Positions 1 to 6,770 of a stretch of DNA of 9,838 nucleotides are shown here, one piece after another. The translations under genes and the position numbers were made by a program. Every line of letters starts with the position of its first letter. Positions within the stretch are counted from its first letter, which is position 1. This stretch comes from Chloroflexota bacterium (GTDB lineage: Bacteria > Chloroflexota > Dehalococcoidia > UBA3495): the NCBI GenBank assembly GCA_022563275.1, contig JADFNR010000013.1, positions 1 through 9,838 of the forward strand, written 5' to 3'. The notes under the pieces are model-generated. The model worked only from the letters and a program-made list of their open reading frames with translations. It did not search any database and was not told where the DNA came from.

Positions 1-1
1 G

Positions 2-2308
2 CCGTTAGATGGAATTGAGCAAGGCGATGTTTTTACTTTCCAAAAATCGTTCGCATTTGAAGTCGCACATTCCAGACGTGCGATTCGGCTCAGCCCTTCG
101 GCGCAATACCCAGACCAGGAGACCTTCCTGAGGTCAGGTCTCCTATCCCGAATAGCAACTCCTTTAATCACGAATGATAAGGTCATAGGGACCCTTCACC
201 TGGCATCGTTCAAGTCCGATGCCTACGTGGAACAGGATTTGATAAACCTAGAGCACGTTGGCAACGAGATTGCTGGAGCCATCTACAACTCGATCCTGGT
301 ACAGGCGGAACGCGACCGCACCAGTCAGTTGGAAGCCCTTTATAGCGTCGCCGCCATCCTTGCTCAGCCCCAGACCTTTGAAGCAAAGGCCCAGGCCATT
401 GTGGAAACCCTGGTCCGGATCGGCGATGCGGACCACGCGACCGTCAGGCGGGTCGATGAAGGCGGGGATAACCTGGACCTAGTGGCGACCGCAGGCTCCG
501 GGGTCATAAGAGTCGGACCGACGATACCGGTATCGAAACAAGCGTCTGCCGTCGCCGGAGCATTCAGGGATGGACGAGTCCTCATAGTCAATGATTACCA
601 AAATTTCCCAAACGCCAATCCTGATATCCAGGCCCAAGGTGCGGCATCCGTGTTGGTGATGCCAATAAAATCCGGCGGCCGGACGCTGGGGATCCTGAGC
701 GTGACATCCAAGACTGCGAACCATTTCAATCATGAGCGTGTCGCGCTTCTCACGGCTTTCGCGGATGAATTCGGCATCGTTTTCGACACGGCCGAGCTAA
801 CTGACAGCCTCCAGGCGAGCGCGGCGCGGGCCCAAGCAGTCTTGGACACCGCAGCCGACGGAATAATCACCATCGGCGAGACAGGGATCATAGGGTCATT
901 CAACCCGGCTGCCGAGGGCATATTCGGTTATTCCACAGATGAGATCATAGGTGAAAATATTAGCTTGCTGATGCCTGCACCGGAGAAAGGCGCGCACGAC
1001 GCCCATATCTCAAGCTACCTGGCGACCGGCCAGACCCAAGTCATCGGCAAGGGCCGCGAAGTCACAGGGCGCCGCAAAGACGATACAACCTTCCCCATGG
1101 ATTTATCAATCGGCGTTGTAGAGATTGGACACACTAAGGTCTTCACTGGAATCATCCGGGATATCACCGAGCGAAAGCGAACAGAGGCGCAGCTAAATGA
1201 GTCTAGGCGGTTAGCTTCGATAGGCGAAATGGCCGCGGGAGTTGCCCACGAGATCAACAACCCTCTGGCGGCCATTATCTTGGCCTCCGATTTCTTAAGC
1301 AAATCTGGGCTTTCTGACGCAGCGTCCGCCGACGTGAAGATAATCTCCGACTCCGCACAACGGGCAGCCAGAATCGTCCAAAACATGCTGCTATTTGCTC
1401 GAAAGACAGATCCGAAACCCGAGCGAATGACCATCGACCTGGTTGTTCAGCAAGCTCTCGAGCTGAAGTCTCACGACTTTAGACTCAATAATATTGAATC
1501 TCGTATGGAAGTCGAGAAGGAACTGCCCAAGTGCCTTATCGACAGACACCAGATAGGCCAGGTGATTATCAACGTTCTGAACAACGCCGAACACTCCTTG
1601 GTAACACACCAAGGTGGGGGCCATATCAACATCGACATCAGATCAACATCAGACTCCGTGATCCTAGACGTCCGCGACGATGGCCCCGGTATCGACCCAG
1701 AGCTGATGCCCAGCATATTCGATCCCTTTTTCACGACAAAATCAGCCGGAGAAGGGACCGGTCTGGGACTTAGCATCTGTTACGGAATTATTCAGCAGCA
1801 TGGCGGGAAGATATGGGCCGCGAACAATCATGGCGACGGTACATCGATATTAATTAAACTACCGATCGCCAGGGATGAATTCGACACTCAACCGGAGGCG
1901 TCCTATCTAGAAGAATTCCCAGATGTGTCTGTGACACGGCTATTAGTGGTGGATGATGAACCGGCGATTCTGGACCTAATCACCAGGGGCCTCCGCGGCG
2001 ACATCGAGATTATTCATCAAGCCAATGGTGGTGAGGCCGCTTTGAAGATGATTAAAGATTCAGACTACGACTGTATCTTATTGGACTTAAGGATGCCGGG
2101 CGTAAATGGGATGGAGGTGTTCGATAATATCGTTGCCTCCGATTTTAGCCTCGCGGATCGAATCGTCTTCATGACTGGAGATACCGCCAGCCAAGAAACC
2201 GCCACATTCTTGGCTGGTAAAAAGAACCTGGTCATCAGCAAGCCTTTTCAGCTAGAACATGTTAAACGTATCATCAGCTCTGTGGTACCGGCCTCACGTC
2301 ACATCTAG
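2..2308 (+). CDS. Hybrid sensor histidine kinase, GAF-GAF-PAS-HisKA-HATPase-REC, 5'-truncated by the window edge
   Basis: Cytoplasmic sensor kinase that should autophosphorylate on His and pass phosphate to its own receiver domain. The frame is open from base 2 with no stop, so 768 residues are visible and the true start lies outside the window. The GTG at 227 is internal: the 75 codons before it read as the end of a GAF domain, with the segment RIATPLITNDKVIGTLHLAS. In visible numbering there is a GAF end (1-75), a second GAF (about 105-265) and a FixL-like PAS (about 275-395, with FGYSTDEIIGENISLLMP). The H-box AHEINNP follows with His416, then the N-box around Asn524-Asn528, G1 DDGPGID (559-565) and GTGLGL (585-590). 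The C-terminal REC has Asp651/Asp652, phospho-acceptor Asp695, the MTGD Thr and Lys747. No membrane segment or DNA-binding output domain is seen in the visible part, so a partner regulator is expected elsewhere. Family assignment is firm; the signal sensed is unknown. Confidence 0.95.
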   Translation, partial: PLDGIEQGDVFTFQKSFAFEVAHSRRAIRLSPSAQYPDQETFLRSGLLSRIATPLITNDKVIGTLHLASFKSDAYVEQDLINLEHVGNEIAGAIYNSILVQAERDRTSQLEALYSVAAILAQPQTFEAKAQAIVETLVRIGDADHATVRRVDEGGDNLDLVATAGSGVIRVGPTIPVSKQASAVAGAFRDGRVLIVNDYQNFPNANPDIQAQGAASVLVMPIKSGGRTLGILSVTSKTANHFNHERVALLTAFADEFGIVFDTAELTDSLQASAARAQAVLDTAADGIITIGETGIIGSFNPAAEGIFGYSTDEIIGENISLLMPAPEKGAHDAHISSYLATGQTQVIGKGREVTGRRKDDTTFPMDLSIGVVEIGHTKVFTGIIRDITERKRTEAQLNESRRLASIGEMAAGVAHEINNPLAAIILASDFLSKSGLSDAASADVKIISDSAQRAARIVQNMLLFARKTDPKPERMTIDLVVQQALELKSHDFRLNNIESRMEVEKELPKCLIDRHQIGQVIINVLNNAEHSLVTHQGGGHINIDIRSTSDSVILDVRDDGPGIDPELMPSIFDPFFTTKSAGEGTGLGLSICYGIIQQHGGKIWAANNHGDGTSILIKLPIARDEFDTQPEASYLEEFPDVSVTRLLVVDDEPAILDLITRGLRGDIEIIHQANGGEAALKMIKDSDYDCILLDLRMPGVNGMEVFDNIVASDFSLADRIVFMTGDTASQETATFLAGKKNLVISKPFQLEHVKRIISSVVPASRHI

Positions 2309-2451
2309 ACCAATCGCAGAGCCCCAATATTCGCCGGCCAGTGCACTTCCCCAGGCGCAATTATTTACGCTTCGCATATGCGCAAGCTTCCTAGGTGGAG
2401 AAGGCCCGGCACCAAAACGGCGAAAGATGGACGGGACGGGTTGGCTGCCGG
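2309..2451. other. Convergent intergenic spacer with two inverted repeats
   Basis: This gap separates the kinase stop from the stop of the - strand xre gene. It holds a palindrome at 2369-2387 (GCTTCGCAT against ATGCGCAAGC, one bulge, no real loop). A longer stem pairs CCGGCACCAA at 2406-2415 with TTGGcTGCCGG at 2441-2451, with one bulged C and a 25-nt loop. Either could help end the two converging transcripts. Neither is followed by a clear T-run on either strand, so a classic intrinsic terminator cannot be claimed. Confidence 0.35.
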
Positions 2452-3075
2452 TTACATCTTCCGTATGTGCCAGCCTACGGCGCCAATCAGTTGATCGGCG
2501 GTCATATCAACGTCCACTGTCGTGCCAGTGTTCGTCCTCACACGGAGACTCCCCTGCGTGATGTAGGTGCCGGCATATAAACAGTCATCTTTTTCGATAA
2601 CACAGAGGCCGCCAAAGCTGGGGGGCTGGGCAGGGCACACCAATAGTACGTCACCATCATGTATGCCGTCAGGCACTAAGGAATCGCCGCTAACCACCAG
2701 GAAATAGGCGCCCGGGCCTCCCTGAACCATGGGCGAGGGCAGCGAAATAGTTCCCAGATCATTGGTCTGTGATTCCGGAGTTGTACCAGCTTCCAAATAG
2801 CCCTTGATGGGGAGGACTGAAGTCGACTCGTCTTGGTGCTTCGCGTCGGCGGCATCGATCAAAGCGGAAACCTCCACCCCATAGGCCTCTGCCACCCGGC
2901 CAATCCGGTTTGATGAGGGTGAAAACAGCCCTAACTCCCATCTCCGGATGGTCACTGTGTCTACGCCTACCGCTTCTCCGGCCAGAGATTGGGTCCAGCC
3001 TTTTTTTTGCCTGAGTAATCGAAGATAAGATCCAAGGCGCTCGGCAACGCGTTTCCTAGATTCACGTTGAAACAT
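2452..3075 (-). CDS. XRE-family repressor with S24 (LexA/CI-like) C-terminal domain lacking the catalytic lysine
   Basis: Likely DNA-binding repressor of 207 residues. An XRE/Cro-type helix-turn-helix covers about residues 17-76 (RQKKGWTQSLAGEAVGVDTV, then TIRRWELG). A peptidase S24 domain covers about 88-203. It shows the Ala96-Gly97 pair in GYLEAG, matching the LexA/CI self-cleavage site, and the nucleophile Ser132 in GDSLVPDGIHDGD. In LexA the catalytic Lys lies 37 residues after the Ser. An ungapped alignment puts Gly169 there (DDCLYAGTY), with no nearby Lys to substitute, so RecA-stimulated self-cleavage looks impaired. The ATG at 3073-3075 has only a weak G-rich sequence (GGGTGA) upstream. 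The gene is divergent from the chemoreceptor operon, with GTACTA half-sites 85-125 bp upstream of its start that could be its own operator. No phage genes surround it. Fold assignment is strong; its target genes and its inability to cleave are inferences. Confidence 0.88.
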   Translation of the reverse strand: MFQRESRKRVAERLGSYLRLLRQKKGWTQSLAGEAVGVDTVTIRRWELGLFSPSSNRIGRVAEAYGVEVSALIDAADAKHQDESTSVLPIKGYLEAGTTPESQTNDLGTISLPSPMVQGGPGAYFLVVSGDSLVPDGIHDGDVLLVCPAQPPSFGGLCVIEKDDCLYAGTYITQGSLRVRTNTGTTVDVDMTADQLIGAVGWHIRKM

Positions 3076-3147
3076 TCACCCGCTCGCGTATAGCCTTCCG
3101 ATTATCTCTCTGGCAATTCAATCTGTGCCAGCTTATCCGTTTCAACC

Positions 3148-3198
3148 ATTATCTTGAAGTACTACCAGAGCGTACTATGCATTTTTTTATGCTAGTAC
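3148..3198 (-). promoter_or_regulatory. Candidate xre promoter with clustered GTACTA/TAGTAC half-sites (putative operator)
   Basis: On the - strand a GATAAT -10-like box lies at 3148-3153, about 70 bp before the xre start. Just upstream of it are GTACTA at 3159-3164, GTACTA again at 3172-3177 (13 bp apart) and the inverted TAGTAC at 3193-3198. The last two lie in a longer inverted repeat: GTACTATGCAT (3172-3182) against ATGCTAGTAC (3189-3198) around a T-run. A further TAGTAC is at 3305-3310. The half-sites fall where the -35 region would be, as expected for an autorepressed XRE gene. No consensus -35 is present. The sites are seen directly; their link to the repressor is inferred. Confidence 0.4.
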
Positions 3199-3226
3199 AC
3201 GAAATGGTGATTGCCATGAAGCTGCT

Positions 3227-3261
3227 GTATGAATTCCGTATGAATTACTACTGTTTATATT
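3227..3261 (+). promoter_or_regulatory. Candidate activator-dependent promoter: 11-bp-period direct repeat upstream of a -10 box
   Basis: The sequence GTATGAATT occurs at 3227-3235 and again at 3238-3246, a perfect 9-bp repeat with an 11-bp period (one helical turn). Nine bases further on is TATATT (3256-3261), five of six matches to the sigma-70 -10 box. No -35 consensus exists where one would be expected; the repeats occupy that position. Direct repeats with an 11-bp period just before the -10 are the arrangement used by OmpR/PhoB-family response regulators. If used, transcription would start near 3268 and give the chemoreceptor mRNA a leader of about 500 nt. The promoter is inferred from layout only. 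Confidence 0.35.
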
Positions 3262-3766
3262 GATTCTGGCGGCGATTAGACGACTTGGACCATGATAGTT
3301 CCATTAGTACCCGCCGGTTTGCTTGTAACAAAAACATGTCTTAGAGTACGAATTAATCGTATTTATTAAGCAGGTCATGTACCTGGAGTTGCATTGTTGG
3401 TCCTTATATGTTCTTCAAAAACGAGGAGGCTCAGTCTGGTCAGCAGCTCTTCGGAGAAGAGCGGCGGTACTGATTCAGCTAAGGCGATTGTCACTCAAGT
3501 CCGACGATGCAAACGATGCAGGGGATGAAGACGCGACTCCCGGGGGTCACCAAATACCGGAGTGTTGAAAAATCGGCCCGGACGGCACGATTTTTGGGTC
3601 CGGACCTCAGTACAAAGCACCCAAAATCCATCTAAAGGAGAGTTTTGTTGATGCAGCCATAGAGTACTCGCCCACTCCACAGCAGAGAACAGGCAGGCCC
3701 AATGATAGTTTTTTCGAACACACCCCAGCATTAATCTTGAGCAACATTTTTTAGGAGAAACCAATA
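3262..3766 (+). other. Gene-poor, structured leader region upstream of the chemoreceptor gene
   Basis: No convincing protein-coding gene is seen here. Structure is dense between 3430 and 3600. A perfect hairpin GCTCTTC-gga-GAAGAGC lies at 3446-3462, and TCAGT (3431-3435) pairs with ACTGA (3469-3473) to enclose it. There is a tandem repeat of ACGATGCA (3504-3511 and 3513-3520). A small stem GACTC-ccgg-GGGTC is followed by the terminator-like hairpin at 3568-3595. A second ribosome-binding-like AAAGGAG (3634-3640) precedes a three-codon ORF (ATG CAG CCA TAG, 3651-3662). The real start site of the chemoreceptor is served by AGGAGA at 3753-3758. The layout resembles an attenuated leader or a small RNA gene. 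The sequence does not match any riboswitch consensus I could recall, including GEMM-I, TPP and fluoride. Confidence 0.35.
3568..3599 (+). terminator. Terminator-like hairpin with T5 tail inside the leader, possibly bidirectional
   Basis: AAAAATCG (3568-3575) is the exact reverse complement of CGATTTTT (3588-3595). Inside, GCC (3576-3578) pairs with GGC (3584-3586), leaving one bulged A and a CGGAC loop. This gives an 11-bp stem with a GC-rich top and a run of five Ts, the form of an intrinsic terminator. The matching A-run on the left means it could also work on the - strand. It lies 170 bp upstream of the chemoreceptor start. It could therefore end a short upstream transcript, act as an attenuator, or insulate the two divergent units. 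Confidence 0.55.
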
Positions 3767-5413
3767 ATGGCAAACGAACAGATCACCGACGGCGAGATAC
3801 GGAAACGGCTTGAATTCCTCCAATATTCCGACTCCGATGCTCAGCTACTTCAGTCCATGCGGCCTTGGGCACAGCAAGCTATCCCCGAGTTTGTTAAGGA
3901 GTTCTACGATTACCAGTTCATGAACCCCGAATTTGTCGCCACGATTCGGGCCAACAACTCAAGCCAACAAGTGCTGGAAGGGGCTCAGGCCGGCTACGCT
4001 ATGGCATTGTTCAACGGCTATCCCAACTCTACCTACGTGAACTCACGGGTGGTCATCGGCGCCCTTCACGCAAGGATAAACATCGCGCCGCAATGGTACA
4101 TCGCGTCCTACCAGTTTTATTACTCCATGCTTTATCCCAAAGTACGCAGCCATTTTGCAGACGACCCAGAAACCGGCGAACAGGCAGTCAGCGCCATCAA
4201 CAAGCTACTCAACTTTGATCAGTCGCTCGTATTGGATACCTATGTTGGCCGGCTAACGGACCAATTGCAGGAAGTGATGGACCGTGTTGCAACTCAGATC
4301 GGTGGGACTACAAATAATCTAGCCGAGGCCAGCAGGGAGTTGGCCACCACCGCAGACGAAGCGGGAACGGCCGTCCAGGGCATTGCGGCCACCAGTCAAC
4401 AGGTGGCGGCAGGCGCTGAAGAACAGTTGAAACGCTCCGAGGCGGTCACTTCTGGCGTCGATCAACTTTCCCGGGCCATCGAGCAGGTCGCTCAGGGTAG
4501 CGAGGAACAGTCGAAAATGGTGGAACAAGCCCAAATCATCGTGACACAGGTTGCTGGCGCCTCAAGTGAGGTTTCCAAGAGCGCACAAAATGCCGCATCC
4601 GGGTCCGAGGAAGCTCGAGAGGCTGCCATGACCGGTCAGCAGATGGTGGTGAAAACCATCGAAGGAATGGGCCGGATCAAATCAGCGGTGGATGCTGCCT
4701 CGGCAACCATTGCGGGCCTCGGCGAGCAATCGGCGGAAATAGGCAAAATCGTATCGGTGATTGATGACATCGCTGCCCAGACCAACCTGCTGGCGCTGAA
4801 CGCAGCGATCGAGGCAGCTAGGGCCGGGGAACAAGGCCGCGGTTTCGCGGTTGTAGCCGATGAAGTTAGGAAACTGGCCGAACGGGTTACCAACGCCACC
4901 AAAGAGATTGCCACCCTCGTAGACGGCGTTCAAAAGGGCGTCGAGGAATCCGTCAAGGCAACCGAAGAGGGCGCCAAAGAAGTGTTGGACGGCACCACAC
5001 TTGCCGAGCAGGCCGGCGAAGCGCTTGCTGAGATCCTGACTTCGGTCGGCGGCGTTGCCGACCAGATAGCCCAGATCTCCGCGGCGTCCGAACAAGTTAC
5101 CGCATCGACTGACGAGATGGTGAAGACCATTGAGGGTGTAAGCAGTGTGGTGGAACAGAACTCTGCTGCGACGGAGCAGATGGCCGCCAACAGCACGGAG
5201 GTTTCGGAGGCTATAGAGGGTATATCCGTGGTGATCCAACAATCAGGCGCTTCCATCCAGGAGATGTCTGCGTCGTCGGAGGAACTGGCAGCGCAGGTTG
5301 AGCAGGTAGTCTCGGCGTCCCAGTCACTGGACGGCATGGTCACGGAACTTCAAGACGCTGTCGCTTCTTTCACCGGCGACGGCTCTAAGCAAAAGGCTGA
5401 AGCCGTCGCCTAA
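3767..5413 (+). CDS. hemAT: HemAT-type globin-coupled chemoreceptor (protoglobin plus MCP signalling domain)
   Basis: Soluble haem-based aerotaxis transducer of 548 residues. In this family O2 binding to haem controls CheA through CheW. Residues about 12-160 form a protoglobin domain. It has FYDYQF with Tyr47 as the probable distal B10 Tyr, and [20 protein letters not shown] with His101 as the proximal haem ligand. A cytoplasmic MCP domain fills about 200-535, and its hairpin tip includes [20 protein letters not shown] from Ile332 and the following [16 protein letters not shown]. No signal peptide or membrane segment is present, which sets it apart from ordinary chemoreceptors. The C-terminus lacks the NWETF-type tail bound by CheR/CheB. 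The ATG is well supported by AGGAGA eight bases upstream. No che genes lie in the window, so the kinase complex must be encoded elsewhere. The symbol is given by domain architecture; a different gas ligand cannot be excluded. Confidence 0.92.
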   Translation: MANEQITDGEIRKRLEFLQYSDSDAQLLQSMRPWAQQAIPEFVKEFYDYQFMNPEFVATIRANNSSQQVLEGAQAGYAMALFNGYPNSTYVNSRVVIGALHARINIAPQWYIASYQFYYSMLYPKVRSHFADDPETGEQAVSAINKLLNFDQSLVLDTYVGRLTDQLQEVMDRVATQIGGTTNNLAEASRELATTADEAGTAVQGIAATSQQVAAGAEEQLKRSEAVTSGVDQLSRAIEQVAQGSEEQSKMVEQAQIIVTQVAGASSEVSKSAQNAASGSEEAREAAMTGQQMVVKTIEGMGRIKSAVDAASATIAGLGEQSAEIGKIVSVIDDIAAQTNLLALNAAIEAARAGEQGRGFAVVADEVRKLAERVTNATKEIATLVDGVQKGVEESVKATEEGAKEVLDGTTLAEQAGEALAEILTSVGGVADQIAQISAASEQVTASTDEMVKTIEGVSSVVEQNSAATEQMAANSTEVSEAIEGISVVIQQSGASIQEMSASSEELAAQVEQVVSASQSLDGMVTELQDAVASFTGDGSKQKAEAVA

Positions 5414-5466
5414 CAGCATTAATTACTGAATGGCCTTGCTTTTCTCATACGAATGGAGGTTACTTA

Positions 5467-6093
5467 ATGGGACTAAACGGCTACGGGCGCCAGGATAACC
5501 ACCGGGCAGGGCAGGGGTTTGACCCCCTGCCCGCCCTGGCCGGCGAAATCGCCACCAGACGCCACAATGACGGCTTAGCGCCCTCAGATGTGATGGAACT
5601 GGCTTTTGAAGTGACCCGGACCTCGGCCGAGATATACGAATTAGTCGGCGGTCTGGCCGGGTCTTTGGCGGAGCCGCCTGAAGGCGGCTCGCCGACGATA
5701 CATCCACCGCTCCAACGGCATCTCGCCTCTCTCCTGATGATAATGGCGGCAACACAGGAGTCGGAAAATCGGGTCCGGCGATTGGAATCCAAAATCATCG
5801 GGACCCAGCCAGAGATACTCGATGCATTTCTTGAGGATTGCTGGGCGGCATTGGTGATCTTTAAAGAGGCCGGAGTTAATCTCGCTGGAATCATCGACGG
5901 AAGTACGTCACCTGCCGTTACCGCCACCGAGACCCTGATTCAGATCATGAAACGGCTGGAGACCTGCACTATAAAAGTTCTCGGACTTCCCGGAACGGGG
6001 ATAGCCGTTTCGTACCAATGCTTAGCGGAAACCGCGTTTAATCTACAGCGCCAAGCCGGAGACCTTGTTATAAAACCATTCGGCTCTCCTTGA
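5467..6093 (+). CDS. Conserved-looking helical protein of unknown function, probable operon partner of the haem chemoreceptor
   Basis: I do not recognise this 208-residue protein. It starts at an ATG with an excellent Shine-Dalgarno site (GGAGGT, 5455-5460, six bases upstream), 53 bp after the chemoreceptor stop and on the same strand, so co-transcription is likely. The sequence is soluble and reads as mostly alpha-helical: roughly 36-67, 80-113, 113-140 and 148-200, with a Gly/Pro-rich loop near 68-80 (EPPEGGSPTI). There is no signal peptide, clear membrane span, HTH or nucleotide-binding motif. One Cys is at 125 in EDCWAAL, with two more in the C-terminal part. Position suggests an accessory role in the haem-sensing pathway, for example an adaptor, but that rests on context only. 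The coding sequence carries two strong GC palindromes (5504-5536 and 5671-5690), unusual for an ordinary gene. Confidence 0.8.
   Translation: MGLNGYGRQDNHRAGQGFDPLPALAGEIATRRHNDGLAPSDVMELAFEVTRTSAEIYELVGGLAGSLAEPPEGGSPTIHPPLQRHLASLLMIMAATQESENRVRRLESKIIGTQPEILDAFLEDCWAALVIFKEAGVNLAGIIDGSTSPAVTATETLIQIMKRLETCTIKVLGLPGTGIAVSYQCLAETAFNLQRQAGDLVIKPFGSP
5504..5536 (+). repeat. Very stable GC-rich hairpin near the 5' end of the unknown gene
   Basis: GGGCAGGGG (5509-5517) is the exact reverse complement of CCCCTGCCC (5524-5532) around a 6-nt loop. The stem extends past one bulged A through GGGC (5504-5507) pairing with GCCC (5533-5536), giving 13 GC-rich pairs. It sits about 40 nt inside the coding sequence, at codons 13-24, where it could slow ribosomes or be a processing or attenuation point between the two cistrons. 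Confidence 0.6.
5671..5690 (+). repeat. Perfect 8-bp palindrome with a TGAA tetraloop within the unknown gene
   Basis: GAGCCGCC (5671-5678) pairs perfectly with GGCGGCTC (5683-5690) around TGAA. GTCGGCG (5644-5650) can also pair with CGCCGAC (5690-5696) to enclose the whole element. It encodes the Gly/Pro-rich loop of the protein (AEPPEGGS), where an inserted palindromic element would be tolerated. No second copy of this sequence is seen elsewhere in the window. Confidence 0.5.
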
Positions 6094-6135
6094 GTCCGGT
6101 TTCGCCTTGCGGAACAAAGGACACCCTTCTGTGTG

Positions 6136-6172
6136 GGACGGCGGCGTTTGGGTCGATGCTGCCGTCCTTATA
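6136..6172 (+). terminator. Probable terminator of the chemoreceptor operon
   Basis: GGACGGCGGC (6136-6145) pairs with GCTGCCGTCC (6158-6167), ten base pairs with one G-T wobble, around a 12-nt loop and followed by TTATAT. It lies 42 bp after the stop of the 208-aa gene and before the next reading unit. The T-run is weak, so termination efficiency is uncertain. Confidence 0.45.
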
Positions 6173-6246
6173 TCAATACTGGGACATCGCTCAGCCTGCG
6201 CTAGCCGCGCCTGACTCTGAGCATGCTGTAAAGGATTGATTCAATC

Positions 6247-6770
6247 ATGAGGGTATGTAGAAAATATTTCCAAGCAGGTTGATTATTTCGTTGGCGTTGC
6301 TGCTGACAATCATGGCGTGCCAGCCAGGACGATCAACCGCAGTAATCGGCGTTTTGAGCCAAACGCCTGCATTGGCCGTTTCGTTAGATGGGTTCAAGTC
6401 TGGCATGTCAGACCTGGGATATGCCAAAGAAGACGGAATAGTGTACATCTACAACGGTCCCACCGCCTTCGATGCTCTCGCCATTGAAAGTAAAAGGTTA
6501 CTAGACCAAAACGTTAACCTGGTCTTTGCATTGGGAACCCCAGCAGCCATTGCAGCGAAGAATGCGATTCAGGGAATGGATGTACCGGTCGTTTTTGGAC
6601 CGGTTTACGATCCGCTGGAATCAGGATTGGTCAGGGACCTGATTAACCCCGGGTGAAATTTAACTGGAATCCGATCGGGTGGCCGCGTCGCCAAGATACT
6701 CGAGCTCCACCTGCAGATCGCTCCGGATACAAGCCTCATCTTCGTCCCAGTCGTCAGAGATACGGATGGG
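6247..6770 (+). pseudogene. Decayed ABC-transporter substrate-binding lipoprotein (TrpX/ABC_sub_bind family)
   Basis: Remnant of a periplasmic or surface solute-binding lipoprotein, normally about 300-330 residues. An ATG at 6247, preceded by AAAGGA (6230-6235), opens a basic n-region, MRVCRKYFQAG, then meets TGA at 6280. The hydrophobic core and lipobox continue in another frame from about 6279 (IISLALLLTIMAC). Together they make a normal lipoprotein signal peptide split by a one-base frameshift. The frame then reads the N-lobe of the family: VIGVLSQTPALAVSLDGF, LVFALGTPAAIAAKNAI and VPVVFGPVYDPLESGLV. It ends at DLINPG followed by TGA (6654-6656). Reading through that stop in the same frame gives NLTGIRSGGRVAKILELHL and IAPDTSLIFVPVVRDTDG, where the family has NPGGNxTG, so a GGA-to-TGA change is likely. 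Homology stops near 6770 and the C-terminal lobe is missing. A TTG start at 6279 giving a 125-aa protein is possible but would not be functional. Confidence 0.85.

Noticed and set aside
3377..3568. 63-codon + strand ORF in the leader, ending in an Asp-rich stretch
   Set aside because: It has no good ribosome-binding site and no recognisable domain. It runs through hairpins and a tandem repeat that explain its Asp-rich part. The structured-RNA reading is preferred.
3425..3600. Known riboswitch classes (GEMM-I c-di-GMP, TPP, cobalamin, fluoride, Moco)
   Set aside because: None of their conserved core strings could be found. Only generic hairpins are seen.
3483..3635. Small + strand frame with three in-frame ATGs (MQTMQGMKTRLPG...) ending just before AAAGGAG
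   Set aside because: It is short and basic, has no proper SD spacing, and overlaps the terminator-like stem. Nothing supports translation.
3292..3710. Nine-base direct repeat ATGATAGTT at 3292-3300 and 3702-3710
   Set aside because: It is an isolated AT-rich 9-mer pair 400 bp apart with no flanking symmetry, so chance is an adequate explanation.
4682..5343. Long - strand frames opposite the MCP domain
   Set aside because: These are shadows caused by the repetitive heptad composition of the MCP coding sequence on the + strand.
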